Origin: [Bacillus] selenitireducens MLS10
Lineage (GTDB): Bacteria > Bacillota > Bacilli > Bacillales > Salisediminibacteriaceae
Direction: 5' to 3'
Length of the DNA stretch: 64,000 bases
Assembly (NCBI RefSeq): GCF_000093085.1
Contig: NC_014219.1
Span: 3,030,384 to 3,094,383, forward strand
Part shown: piece after piece, positions 9,784 through 18,520 of the stretch
How the letters are laid out: the number at the start of each line of letters is the position of its first letter
How positions within the stretch are numbered: position 1 is the stretch's first letter
Program-made: the position numbers and the translations under genes
Notes under the pieces: generated by a model
Seen by the model: only the letters and a program-made list of their open reading frames with translations
Database searches by the model: none
What the model was told of the DNA's origin: nothing

Positions 9784-10572
9784 TTAATAGGCGCTTGTCA
9801 GTGCTCCATCCGCAAGGAAATGCTGGCCCGTGATATAGGAATTCAGCCCGGAGCCCAAAAAGAGCACTGCGTTGCCGAATTCATGGGGTTCGCCGTAGCG
9901 GCCCATCGGAATCATCGCTTCACTTGCCGCTTTCATCTCTTCCGGCGATTTGTCCTGCTTCTCCGCCTTGATGGCGTCAAGGGTTCTTACTCGCTCCGTA
10001 TCAATACGCCCGGGGCCAATGGCGTTGATCAGAATGCCGTCCGGCGCGAACTCCTTGGCAAGAGTCTTATTCAGCCCGACAAGGCCCATCCGGTAAATAT
10101 TGGACAGTAACAGGCCATCCACCGGCTCTTTCATCGAAGAGGAAGTAATGAGGACAACCTTGCCTTTTGACGCTTTCAAATGCGGATGTGCGGCCTTGAT
10201 CGACCGGACGACACTCATCAGAGTTAGCTGATACGCCCACTCAAAATCCTCTTCCGTGACGGTCTCAAACGTTCCCGGTGGCGGGCCGCCGGCATTGGAG
10301 ACGAGGACGTCGATCCCCCCGAACTGCTCAACCGTCTCCTTGACGGCAGCCTCGATCTGCTCTTTTTTCGATACATCACAGATCGTAAAGAGCACCTTCC
10401 CCTCCGCATCCTTTTGCAGTTCCTTCGCCGCTTCTTTCACGTTCTCCAGAGAGCGGCTTGTGAGCATCACATTGGCCCCTGCCTGCGCATAGGCCTGTGC
10501 GGCAGCTTTCCCCAATCCTTTACTGGATGCAAACACGAGTACATTCTTTCCTCTTAATCCGAGATCGATCAT
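9784..10572 (-). CDS. Short-chain dehydrogenase/reductase
   Basis: This 262-aa protein is an NAD(P)-dependent oxidoreductase of the classical SDR fold. The cofactor loop reads SSKGLGKA near residues 15-22, NAGG lies near 88, the catalytic Ser is in ITSSS, and the expected YxxxK is represented by YRMGLVGLNKT, where the Tyr is present but the Lys four residues later is replaced by Gly-Leu. This suggests an atypical active site, as in YkvO-like SDRs. I prefer the ATG at 10572 because AAAGGATGG precedes it. It is 24 bp downstream of elaA on the same strand. Confidence 0.82.
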   Translation of the reverse strand: MIDLGLRGKNVLVFASSKGLGKAAAQAYAQAGANVMLTSRSLENVKEAAKELQKDAEGKVLFTICDVSKKEQIEAAVKETVEQFGGIDVLVSNAGGPPPGTFETVTEEDFEWAYQLTLMSVVRSIKAAHPHLKASKGKVVLITSSSMKEPVDGLLLSNIYRMGLVGLNKTLAKEFAPDGILINAIGPGRIDTERVRTLDAIKAEKQDKSPEEMKAASEAMIPMGRYGEPHEFGNAVLFLGSGLNSYITGQHFLADGALTSAY

Positions 10573-10596
10573 TGGTACATCCATCCTTTCAGCTGA

Positions 10597-11043
10597 TTAT
10601 TGACGGTGCCAGAGCATGTCCACATGCGGAATCCCGTCTTCGGGGTACACGTCAGAAATCGGTTCAAAACCAAATGATGCATAAAACGGCCTTGCATAGT
10701 CCTGCGCCTGAATCTTAATCACATCCACTTCCCAAAGCTCTTGCATGGACGCCATGCTTCTGTTCATCAAGGTCTTCCCAAGCCCGGTTTTCCTGAGCTC
10801 CTCTTTTACAAGAACGCGGCCGATGGACGGTTCCGTGTAGCTCAAGCCGGCAGGAAGAAGCCTTGCATAAGCGACGACTTCCCCGTTCTCCGTTGCATAG
10901 AGGTGAACGGATTCGGGGTCTTTTCCGTCAATTTCCGGATATGGACAGTTCTGTTCAACCACAAAGACCTGAACCCTTGCGTCAAGGATCCGGTAAAGCT
11001 CCGCAGCTGATAAATCCTGAAACGCTTTACAGTGCCACTCCAA
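10597..11043 (-). CDS. elaA: ElaA-type GNAT acetyltransferase, TTG start
   Basis: This small GNAT-fold protein (148 aa) has the ElaA hallmarks LYRILDARVQVFVVEQ and CPYPEIDGKD, then the acetyl-CoA loop region GRVLVKEELRKTGLGKTLM. Substrate is unknown for the family. The start is decided by the ribosome site: AAAGGAGG lies eight bases before a TTG at 11043, whereas the longer frame from 11064 would translate the ribosome site itself. It is probably co-transcribed with the following SDR gene. Confidence 0.85.
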   Translation of the reverse strand: MEWHCKAFQDLSAAELYRILDARVQVFVVEQNCPYPEIDGKDPESVHLYATENGEVVAYARLLPAGLSYTEPSIGRVLVKEELRKTGLGKTLMNRSMASMQELWEVDVIKIQAQDYARPFYASFGFEPISDVYPEDGIPHVDMLWHRQ

Positions 11044-11127
11044 TCCGCAGTCCTCCTTTGCCACTTTTCATTATGTAAGAACGTTTTCATTTTAGCATAA
11101 TCCGTCGACGTTCACCATCAAACAGCG

Positions 11128-11161
11128 ATGCCCCCGCAGCCAAAAAGGCAAACAGGGGCAT
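11128..11161 (-). terminator. Hairpin after the AspT/YidE-type transporter gene
   Basis: ATGCCCC and GGGGCAT form a 7-bp stem around a G/C-rich loop, directly after the stop codon at 11165. The following sequence is only weakly T-rich, so termination efficiency is uncertain. Confidence 0.5.
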
Positions 11162-11164
11162 TCA

Positions 11165-12751
11165 TCAGAGAAACAGGACGATGAGCTGGGACATCAGCGC
11201 AACGAATATCAGGGCAAAAGGATAGGCCGCTGCATAGGCAATGGCGGGATCGTCGGTCTCCACGAGGCTGTTCAAAGCCCCGAGTCCCGGCGTACTGGTC
11301 ATCCCGCCGCAAAGGGCCCCGAGGGAATGGACCATGCTGAGGTGAAAGAGCTTCTTGGCAATGAAAAAGCCGCCAATGAGCGGAACGGCGGTGATGATCG
11401 CTCCTGCGAGAAGGATGCGGGCCCCTTCCTGCTGGATAATCTCCACAATGCCGGCGCCGGCAGTCGTACCGGCACCGGCGAGAAACAGTGCCAGACCAAT
11501 GTCGCCGATCACCTGATTGGACGGCTGGAAGAACCGGGCCCTGATCGGGCCAAGCTTGCCGTAATGACCGATAACAAGGGCAACGAGCAGCGGCCCGCCT
11601 GCGATCCCGAGCGTAATGGTACCGAGCCACGGAATATAGAGCGGGATCATCCCGATGAGAATCCCGATTAACAGAATGAGCGCGAGGCTGAAGAGGTGGA
11701 TGTTTGTCACCTCAAGCTTCTTTGTACTGAGGAGGCTTTCGAGCTCGTCGAGGCGCCCTTCACTGCTGACGACGGTCAGGATATCCCCCTGCTCGAGACG
11801 CCAGCCCGGGTTCTGATTAAATTCAAAGCCAACCCGTTCAATCCGGGTCACAGTGACGCCGTATGTCCTGCGAAGGGCGAGCTCACGGAGACTCTTCCCG
11901 ACAACGGCCTCGGATTCAACCGTCACTTTTCTCAGTTTGATGTTGTCATGATTACTGAAATTTGTCGGCACCTCTTTACCCACTTCATCACGAAGATGAG
12001 CGAGATCCCGTTTGTTGCCGACGGCCACAAGCCGGTCTCCTTTCATAATCACCGTATCACTGAGGCTGATGATCGTCCGGTCCCCGCGGATGACCCGGCT
12101 GATGACGGCGGAAGTCCCTTCGGCAAGGCGGAGTTCTTTCAAGGTTCGTTTATGTACCGCATCATTCGTCACTTCAATCGTCATGACGTCAGGGGATGAG
12201 GTTCTGCGGATCGGACTGGATTTACGGTTTAAATCCTTCATCAGATCGACCTTCAGCACTTTTGGAAACAGCTGAACAAAGAGGACAACAGCAAGAACAC
12301 CGAAGGGATAGGCAATCCCGTACCCGACAGAGGCAATCGGGTCACCCGTCGCTTCAAGAGCCGCGGCGAGACCCGGGGTACTCGTCATCGCACCTGTCAT
12401 GATCCCGGCACTGAGGGCCGGGGAGAGGTCCATGACAGACGCGACAATCAGTGTCGTAAATCCCGCTAAAGCCACGATCACAACCCCGATGATCCCGAAT
12501 ATGATCCCCGAGGTTTTGATCATTTTAAAGAAACGGGGCCCGGCCTGCAGACCGACAGCAACAATAAATAGGCTGAGGCCGAGGTTCTGCACAACCGAAG
12601 AGATTTCATATCCGTAATGGCCGAATACCATCGCCACAAACAGGACCGCACTGGATCCGAGGCCAACGCCCTTGATGGACCACTGACCGATCAGCATACC
12701 GAGAGCGATAATGACGAATAGCAGCACGAGTGGTTCATCGAGAATAAACAC
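11165..12751 (-). CDS. AspT/YidE-type transporter with two central TrkA-C domains
   Basis: This 528-aa membrane protein has two homologous membrane halves, each containing the repeated motif GAMTSTPGL or GGMTSTPGL (about residues 140-148 and 483-491). Between them lie two cytosolic RCK_C (TrkA-C) domains at about 185-265 and 275-350. The architecture is that of the aspartate:alanine exchanger (AAE) family, which includes AspT and the E. coli YidE/YbjL proteins. The substrate here is unknown. The start is a GTG at 12751 with GGGAG upstream. It is monocistronic. Confidence 0.85.
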   Translation of the reverse strand: MFILDEPLVLLFVIIALGMLIGQWSIKGVGLGSSAVLFVAMVFGHYGYEISSVVQNLGLSLFIVAVGLQAGPRFFKMIKTSGIIFGIIGVVIVALAGFTTLIVASVMDLSPALSAGIMTGAMTSTPGLAAALEATGDPIASVGYGIAYPFGVLAVVLFVQLFPKVLKVDLMKDLNRKSSPIRRTSSPDVMTIEVTNDAVHKRTLKELRLAEGTSAVISRVIRGDRTIISLSDTVIMKGDRLVAVGNKRDLAHLRDEVGKEVPTNFSNHDNIKLRKVTVESEAVVGKSLRELALRRTYGVTVTRIERVGFEFNQNPGWRLEQGDILTVVSSEGRLDELESLLSTKKLEVTNIHLFSLALILLIGILIGMIPLYIPWLGTITLGIAGGPLLVALVIGHYGKLGPIRARFFQPSNQVIGDIGLALFLAGAGTTAGAGIVEIIQQEGARILLAGAIITAVPLIGGFFIAKKLFHLSMVHSLGALCGGMTSTPGLGALNSLVETDDPAIAYAAAYPFALIFVALMSQLIVLFL

Positions 12752-12809
12752 AGCAGCATCGCTCCCTTTTTTAAAATCACTCTTTATATTATACCGTGAA
12801 TACCCATCG

Positions 12810-12846
12810 AAAAAAGCACATTCACAAAGGAATGCGCCTTTTTTTC
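12810..12846. terminator. Bidirectional terminator between two minus-strand genes
   Basis: GCACATTC pairs with GAATGCGC (one mismatch) around a six-base loop and is flanked by A6 on the left and T7 on the right. On the minus strand it ends the GNAT gene at 12869-13426. Confidence 0.8.
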
Positions 12847-12868
12847 CGACAATTCTGTTACATCAGCC

Positions 12869-13426
12869 TCAACGGCTCGCGGTATCCGTAAGCTTCTCAA
12901 TCAGGCTGTCGAGATCTTCAAACCCGAAGGCCAGATTCTCAAAAGCCGCCCCGCCGATCTCAACGGATTTGTTATACATCTGTTCGGCACCGAGGTTCAG
13001 AAAGAATGGATGATACGGGTTCTCCTTTAAGACCCACAGCCCCATACGCTCGTGGTGCAATGACCGCATATACGATGCCGATGCGGCCAAGAGAGCTTTG
13101 CCGACGCCCTGTCCCTGATACACGGGATGGACGTAAAGCCCGTATAGTTCACTCGTATACCGCATTCTGAGGGTCGCATCACGCATTGTCCCGGCAAGGG
13201 AGAACCCGATGATCTCGTCAGAACCGTTCACGGCAACATGCGTCATCGAGCCGCCTTCAATGGCTTTCTGAAAGGTCAGTTCCCAGCGTTCAAGTCTTGA
13301 TTTATACGTAAACGTATCAAGAAAATCCTGCGGGAATATCCCCTCATACGTGTGTTTCCAGTTTTCGACCTGCACTTTTGTCACGCCGGACACATCTGTC
13401 ATTTTTGCCTGTCTGATTGTAAACAA
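12869..13426 (-). CDS. GNAT family N-acetyltransferase
   Basis: This 185-aa protein shows the GNAT acetyl-CoA binding segment LYGLYVHPVYQGQGVGKALL at about residues 93-112 and an N-terminal VENWKHTYEGIFPQDFLD segment seen in many Bacillus GNATs. Substrate is unknown. The start codon is a TTG at 13426 with AGGGGA upstream. The gene is 15 bp downstream of ywbE and may be part of the same minus-strand transcript as the cyclic-di-GMP protein. Confidence 0.85.
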   Translation of the reverse strand: MFTIRQAKMTDVSGVTKVQVENWKHTYEGIFPQDFLDTFTYKSRLERWELTFQKAIEGGSMTHVAVNGSDEIIGFSLAGTMRDATLRMRYTSELYGLYVHPVYQGQGVGKALLAASASYMRSLHHERMGLWVLKENPYHPFFLNLGAEQMYNKSVEIGGAAFENLAFGFEDLDSLIEKLTDTASR

Positions 13427-13441
13427 TCTGCACGTCCCCTT

Positions 13442-13642
13442 TTACTCGTCAAGAATGTCTTTCACCCTGCCAACCGTCCCGTCCGTCAGCTTCACTTTGA
13501 TGCCGTGCGGGTGAGTGGCGGATTTCGTCAGAAGACTCATCACCGTGCCTTCTGTCAACTGACCGGTTCGTTGATGCGGCTTCTGAACAACGCGCACCTT
13601 CGTTCCGGGTTGAATGGCACTTCTTTTCGTTCCATTATTCAT
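13442..13642 (-). CDS. ywbE: YwbE family protein (DUF2196)
   Basis: This 66-aa protein matches the YwbE pattern: IQPGTKVRVVQKPHQRTGQLTEG, then SATHPHGIKVKLTDGTVGRV. The function is unknown; the fold is expected to be a small beta barrel. Its ATG overlaps the last 8 bp of the preceding PAS-GGDEF-HD-GYP gene, so translation is probably coupled. Confidence 0.9.
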   Translation of the reverse strand: MNNGTKRSAIQPGTKVRVVQKPHQRTGQLTEGTVMSLLTKSATHPHGIKVKLTDGTVGRVKDILDE

Positions 13643-15953
13643 AGGTTTTTTCCTCCATCATAATCGCCGTCAGTTTTTTCACGATCCTCGGATCAAACTG
13701 TTCACCGGCATGCCGCTTGATTTCTTCGAGTGCTTCCTCACGGGTCCGCTGTTCCCGGTACGAGACATGCCTCATCAGTTCATCCATCACTTCCGCAGCC
13801 TGCAAAATCCGTGCACGGAGCGGGATATCGTGGGCTTTCAGCCCATTTGGATACCCGTTCCCGTCCCACCGTTCATGATGTGCAAGGACGTCTTCCGCGA
13901 TGGGGGCATATTCCGAGGCGGCACTGAGTATACTGTACCCGATTTCCGGATGACGCTCAACTTCTTCGCGTTCCTGGGGCGTAAACAGTCCCTCTTTCTT
14001 CATGATCGCTTCATTGATGGCAACCTTCCCGATGTCATGAAAGATCGCCGCTTTATAAATCGTCTGCCGCTCCTCATAGGAGAGCCCAAGGAGCTCACCA
14101 ATTTCAACAGCCAGTTTCCCGACGGCAGTCGCATGATCTTTCTCATCCGGATACCTGTCGAAAAAGTGGTCGAGGAGCTGTTCGATCATCTCTTTTCGGA
14201 TCACCGGACGATTGGACACCTTGTCCTGATACATTTGGTGATCCGCTTTTCGAAGAATCTCATAAATATCCTCTGTTTCATTCTGCTTTGTCGCAAAACC
14301 GGTGGAGATGGAAACATTCACACCCTTGATCATCTTCATGGCAAGATCATTCTTTAACCGGTTCAGTCGATTTTCCGCAACTTCAGGCGAAATTCCGGGT
14401 AACAGCACCGCAAACTCATCACCGCCGATTCTCGCAATCACATCGTGATCACGGAAAGTGTTCTTCAACGCTTCCGTCGCCTTCAGTAACAGGGCATCCC
14501 CGGCATGATGACCAAAGGCGTCATTAATCAGCTTCAACCCGTTTACATCAAGCATGACGATGGTAAAAGGCAAATTCCGATGCGAATCAGTCCTTATGAG
14601 TTCCTCTTCAAAAAAGCGCCGGTTGTAGAGCCCGGTCAGCTGATCGTGGTAGCTTAAATACTCGATCTCAAGATTGCGTCTCTTCTGTTCAGAAAAATCC
14701 CTGAAGACAATCACAACACCGGAAGGGATACCTCTCCGGTTTCGGATCGGCGTTACCTGATCTTCAATCGGATATTCCGTCCCGTTTCTTGAGCGGAGGG
14801 TTTTTCCCCCGCTCATCTCAAGGGTTTCGCCGCTTGAAATAACCCGGTCCGCAAGGTCGGTTACAGGCTCTCCCGTCAATTCGTCTTTGATGACATAGAC
14901 TTGGGCAAGGGAGCGGCCCTTCGCTTCCTCCTGCGTCCAGCCCGTCAGCTCTTCCGCCACCTGATTCATGACTTCGATCTCACCGGATTTATTCGTCGAG
15001 ATCACGCCTTCCCCAATCGAGAGGAGCGTGGTTTTGAACTGTTCTTTCTCAAGGTACAGCGCTGACTCGAGTTTCTTCATCTCCGTAATATCAATGTGCA
15101 AACCGATAATCATCCCTGAAGGTCGGCCGTCTGTATCCCGGAGCATCTTGCCTCTCGACCAGATCCACGAATAGGTGCCGCCCTTTCGCTTCATGCGGAA
15201 GACGTTCTCATACAGACTCTCTGTATCTGAATGGAAATAATCGCTGAACTGTTGCCTTGCAACAGCCTGATCCTCCGGACAGATCAGATCGCCCCAGGCT
15301 TCTTCAAGATTTCCGGGAACGTCATTTCGAAACGCCGTTGTATCATAACCGAGCATGGAGAAGTACTCTTCACTGCACCAGAGCTTTTCAGACCGGTGAT
15401 CATATTCCCACACCCCGGTGTTGGAGATTTTCATGATCGAGTGATAACGTTCTTTGATCGCCCTGGACGAAAATTCCGCATGCTTTCGTTCCGTTATATC
15501 GATATCAAGCCCCCGAAAGCCGGTTCGGTTACCCGCCTGATCATATGTGGGCCGTCCGTTGATGAGCACCCAGATGACCCGTCCGTCTTTGGCCGCCTGC
15601 CGCATCTCCATATTCCCGATCTCCCTGCCCTCTGCAAGAAGTTCTGTGGTGAACGCCTTTGCCTCATCCCTTTCATTTTCAACGCACATGTCGTAGATCA
15701 TTTTCTTTCCGATAATCTCTTCCGGCTCATAGCCGAGTACGTTTTTGACACTCTGGCTGATATACGTATGCATACCGTCCAGGTTCATTTCCCATATATA
15801 GGAACGACTGTTGGCCGCCATATCCATAAACCGTTCCCGGTCCTGTTCATAGGAATCCAGGGTCGCACGCAGCGCACGGCGATTCAGCCATCCGTGGAGG
15901 ATGACTGTTAACAGGAGCACAGACATCACTGACAATAAGACCCATTCAGTCAT
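13635..15953 (-). CDS. PAS-PAS-PAS-GGDEF-HD-GYP cyclic-di-GMP signalling protein
   Basis: This 772-aa protein has an N-terminal membrane segment (residues 3-22), three PAS/PAC modules (about 40-155, 165-285 and 290-410), a GGDEF domain and a C-terminal HD-GYP domain. The GGDEF active site is intact (RIGGDEF) and an inhibitory RxxD site (RDHD) lies five residues before it. The phosphodiesterase site is also intact: HDIGK, then HHERWDGNGYP. The protein could therefore both make and degrade cyclic-di-GMP, with PAS sensing deciding the balance. The ATG is preceded by GAGGGG. It heads a transcript with ywbE and a GNAT. Confidence 0.9.
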   Translation of the reverse strand: MTEWVLLSVMSVLLLTVILHGWLNRRALRATLDSYEQDRERFMDMAANSRSYIWEMNLDGMHTYISQSVKNVLGYEPEEIIGKKMIYDMCVENERDEAKAFTTELLAEGREIGNMEMRQAAKDGRVIWVLINGRPTYDQAGNRTGFRGLDIDITERKHAEFSSRAIKERYHSIMKISNTGVWEYDHRSEKLWCSEEYFSMLGYDTTAFRNDVPGNLEEAWGDLICPEDQAVARQQFSDYFHSDTESLYENVFRMKRKGGTYSWIWSRGKMLRDTDGRPSGMIIGLHIDITEMKKLESALYLEKEQFKTTLLSIGEGVISTNKSGEIEVMNQVAEELTGWTQEEAKGRSLAQVYVIKDELTGEPVTDLADRVISSGETLEMSGGKTLRSRNGTEYPIEDQVTPIRNRRGIPSGVVIVFRDFSEQKRRNLEIEYLSYHDQLTGLYNRRFFEEELIRTDSHRNLPFTIVMLDVNGLKLINDAFGHHAGDALLLKATEALKNTFRDHDVIARIGGDEFAVLLPGISPEVAENRLNRLKNDLAMKMIKGVNVSISTGFATKQNETEDIYEILRKADHQMYQDKVSNRPVIRKEMIEQLLDHFFDRYPDEKDHATAVGKLAVEIGELLGLSYEERQTIYKAAIFHDIGKVAINEAIMKKEGLFTPQEREEVERHPEIGYSILSAASEYAPIAEDVLAHHERWDGNGYPNGLKAHDIPLRARILQAAEVMDELMRHVSYREQRTREEALEEIKRHAGEQFDPRIVKKLTAIMMEEKTYE

Positions 15954-16019
15954 CGCTCATCCCCTCTTCCGTCTGCTGATTACGCATATTGTATCATTTT
16001 CTGAAGATTTTGAAAGCAA

Positions 16020-17276
16020 TCATTCCTCTTTGACAGGTTTACGGGCCAAAAGACTTGCAATCAAACCAAGGACAGGAAACAGATACATCAGCAAGATGAT
16101 CTCCGTGTACCCGCCAAACAGATCATACGCAAATCCAAACGGCAGAGGCCCGAAGGCAGAACCGATGACCGTCATCGTCTGTGCAATCCCTTTGATGCTG
16201 CCGATATGTCCGCGTCCAAAGTAGTCAGGGAAGATATAGGAGATGACAATCCGTTCAATGCCGCCGACCATGCCCCAGATAACCCCGAACACCACCGCCA
16301 TCAGCAGGGAATCGGTAAGGAGCAGAACCGTCAGAAACAGGACCTGTCCGGCAAAAACAAAGGCGAACACGACATTTGCCCGCATCTTCTCCAGAACAAA
16401 ACCGGCAGCCATTGTCACAGGAAAGCCGACTGCGGCCATCAGACTGAGAATAAATGCCCCCTGCGTCGGAGTAAGACCGCTGCCTCCGAGAATGGAGATG
16501 AGGTGAAAGGTCAGCCCCGTGTTCAGCATCGATGGAATCCCGACACAGAGGAGCAACAGCCAAAAGGCCCTTGTTTTCTTCGCCTCCTGCAAGGTCCAGG
16601 AAATATCCGATACGGCCTTCTTCCCCGGTTCAGGGGTCGAGAGTTCCGCCACAGAGGCGCGATTATCCGGTAAGAGTCCGATGTCTTCAGGCTTATCCTT
16701 CATAAAGAAATACACAATCGGCACAAAAATAACGAGAATCATCAGGCCGAGAACCCGCCAGGCCCACTCCCAGCCAAACCCTTCAATCAGCCAGGCCACC
16801 ATGGGCGGGAACAGGGTCGAACCGGCAAAACCACCGATCATCATCAGACTGAGCGCACGGCCTCTCTTTTGAATGAACCACTGTGGAACGAGCGTGTTTC
16901 CAACGAGTGTCATCGATCCCTGACCCAAGAGCCGGATCAGAAAAAAACCGATAAAGAGCATCCAGGGAGCCACGACAAAACTGTTCCAAAAGGCGGCCAG
17001 TGCCAGCAAAATACTCACAGCAAGGGATACGTTCCGGGTTCCGTATTTATCGATACTTGCCCCGACTTTATAAAGCAGCATCCCGGCAAAAAACGTCGCT
17101 GTCGAATAAATCCCCGAGACAAGCGAGCGTCCCCAGTTAAAGTCTTCTATGTAATAATCAATAAAGATTGCATTGGAATACGTCTGTCCTGCCCCGGAAA
17201 AAAAGAGACTCAGGCCGCCGATCACAACGATATACCAGCCGTAAAAAAAGACCGGCTTTTCTCCTTGCACGTTCAT
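16020..17276 (-). CDS. MFS transporter next to the glucosylglycerol locus
   Basis: This 418-aa protein has about twelve membrane segments and begins FYGWYIVVIGGLSLFFSGAGQ, a start typical of the MFS oxalate/formate and monocarboxylate branch. The substrate is not visible. An open frame continues 131 codons upstream to 17669, but that part is antisense to the lacI gene and lacks transporter features. I therefore start at the ATG 17276, with GAGG five bases upstream. It is divergent from the LacI regulator, and a perfect operator lies between them. This suggests it imports the inducer or substrate handled by the GH65 enzyme, or a product of it. Confidence 0.85.
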   Translation of the reverse strand: MNVQGEKPVFFYGWYIVVIGGLSLFFSGAGQTYSNAIFIDYYIEDFNWGRSLVSGIYSTATFFAGMLLYKVGASIDKYGTRNVSLAVSILLALAAFWNSFVVAPWMLFIGFFLIRLLGQGSMTLVGNTLVPQWFIQKRGRALSLMMIGGFAGSTLFPPMVAWLIEGFGWEWAWRVLGLMILVIFVPIVYFFMKDKPEDIGLLPDNRASVAELSTPEPGKKAVSDISWTLQEAKKTRAFWLLLLCVGIPSMLNTGLTFHLISILGGSGLTPTQGAFILSLMAAVGFPVTMAAGFVLEKMRANVVFAFVFAGQVLFLTVLLLTDSLLMAVVFGVIWGMVGGIERIVISYIFPDYFGRGHIGSIKGIAQTMTVIGSAFGPLPFGFAYDLFGGYTEIILLMYLFPVLGLIASLLARKPVKEE

Positions 17277-17420
17277 GTACGCCTCAACTCCGTTTCCTTG
17301 ATTTCTCACACTCAGCGTTCTTTCAGATCGCCCGTTTGATCGTAGCATACATTTCACCGGATCGGGTAACCGTTTGAGCTTGACTTTCATTTTCTTCGTA
17401 TGATATCGTTTACATAAATC

Positions 17421-17442
17421 GTTTTGCACACGTGTGCAAAAC
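17421..17442. promoter_or_regulatory. Perfect 22-bp LacI-type operator
   Basis: The arm GTTTTGCACAC is followed directly by its exact reverse complement GTGTGCAAAAC, with the central CG step typical of LacI/GalR operators. It lies 31-52 bases before the TTG of the LacI gene and about 145 bases before the divergent MFS start. Autoregulation and control of the MFS gene are inferred. Confidence 0.85.
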
Positions 17443-17472
17443 CCGTAATCGCAGATAAATGGAGGTGATCCG

Positions 17473-18489
17473 TTGGCGACAATCAAAGAAATTGCCCGGG
17501 CTGCAGGCGTCAGCCATTCCACCGTATCGAGGGCGTTGAATGATTCACCGCTCATCGCTGAAGGAACGAAAGAAAAAATCCGCCAGTTGGCTTCGGAAAT
17601 GGATTTTGAAGTGAACCATGCCGCACGTTCTCTGAACAGACGGGTCAGTAACGTCATCGGCATTGTCACACCTCCCTTCTTCGGTGATATGAAGAGCGAG
17701 CTTTTTTTCGCATCTTTAACCGATCAGCTGATCCGCGCCCTGCAGGATGAGGGGTATCTGATCAAAATGGAGTACGGCGGTGCTGAAAACGGCCGTGTAA
17801 GAAAGCTCTCCCGAGGCAGGAATGTCGACGGGCTCATCATCATCGACAAGGATCTTCCAAAATCGGATGCAGCGTTTCTCAAGTTTGAACAGATGCCGGT
17901 TGTCTTCTTGCACTACGAACCGGAACAGTTCACCCCCGATGAAGTGTATCTCGTCAAGACAGATCATCATACGGGTGGCTTTCTTGCAGGGGAACATCTC
18001 CTGGAAAATAACCGGAGGCGGCTCATGTCCCTCACCGCCAAAGACGGCGTCAGCATCGAGTACACGGAGCGGACCGACGGTTTTTTGCACGCACTCAAGA
18101 CGCATCGGGCGCCGGATCCTGTTGTCCTCAAAACAGCTCTCTCATTCCATGCGGCTTATGAGACCGTCTCAATGACGCCTGCAATCGCAAAACGGGAGAT
18201 CGACGGCCTGTTCGCACAGACGGATATCATTGCCCTTGCAGCCATTGAGGCCATGAAGGATATGGGGGTCCGTGTTCCTGAAGAGATCGCCGTCGTCGGT
18301 TACGACAATATTGAGATCGGCAGCTATTTCAAACCCCATCTCACCACGATTGAACAGCCTGTAAGACCGATGGTCGAAACCGCCTGCAGGCTTCTTTTGG
18401 AACAGATGTCCGGCAAAAATCCGCCTTTTCAGCATGTGCGGATCAAACCGACGCTCATCAAACGGGATTCGGTTGTGGCATCATCTTAA
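17473..18489 (+). CDS. LacI/GalR family transcriptional regulator
   Basis: This 338-aa repressor has the N-terminal helix-turn-helix ATIKEIARAAGVSHSTVSRALN and hinge helix region NHAARSLNRRVSNVIG, followed by a periplasmic-binding-like sensor domain ending with the dimer motif VPEEIAVVGYDNIEIGSYF. The start is a TTG with GGAGGTGAT directly upstream. It forms an operon with the GH65 phosphorylase 31 bp downstream, so the ligand is probably glucosylglycerol or a derivative. The perfect palindrome at 17421-17442 is its most likely binding site. Confidence 0.92.
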   Translation: MATIKEIARAAGVSHSTVSRALNDSPLIAEGTKEKIRQLASEMDFEVNHAARSLNRRVSNVIGIVTPPFFGDMKSELFFASLTDQLIRALQDEGYLIKMEYGGAENGRVRKLSRGRNVDGLIIIDKDLPKSDAAFLKFEQMPVVFLHYEPEQFTPDEVYLVKTDHHTGGFLAGEHLLENNRRRLMSLTAKDGVSIEYTERTDGFLHALKTHRAPDPVVLKTALSFHAAYETVSMTPAIAKREIDGLFAQTDIIALAAIEAMKDMGVRVPEEIAVVGYDNIEIGSYFKPHLTTIEQPVRPMVETACRLLLEQMSGKNPPFQHVRIKPTLIKRDSVVASS

Positions 18490-18520
18490 AATACCGACAC
18501 TACATGAAGGAGGCAATACC

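Noticed and set aside
17422..17441. The operator before lacI read as a CcpA cre site
   Set aside because: The symmetric sequence mismatches the cre consensus at three positions and fits a dedicated LacI-type operator better.
17277..17669. N-terminal extension of the MFS reading frame
   Set aside because: It is antisense to the start of lacI and the intergenic operator, has no transporter features, and a well placed ATG exists at 17276.
18434..18520. Upstream extension of the phosphorylase frame
   Set aside because: It overlaps the end of lacI in another frame; the AAGGAGG before 18521 and the known protein start decide the shorter form.
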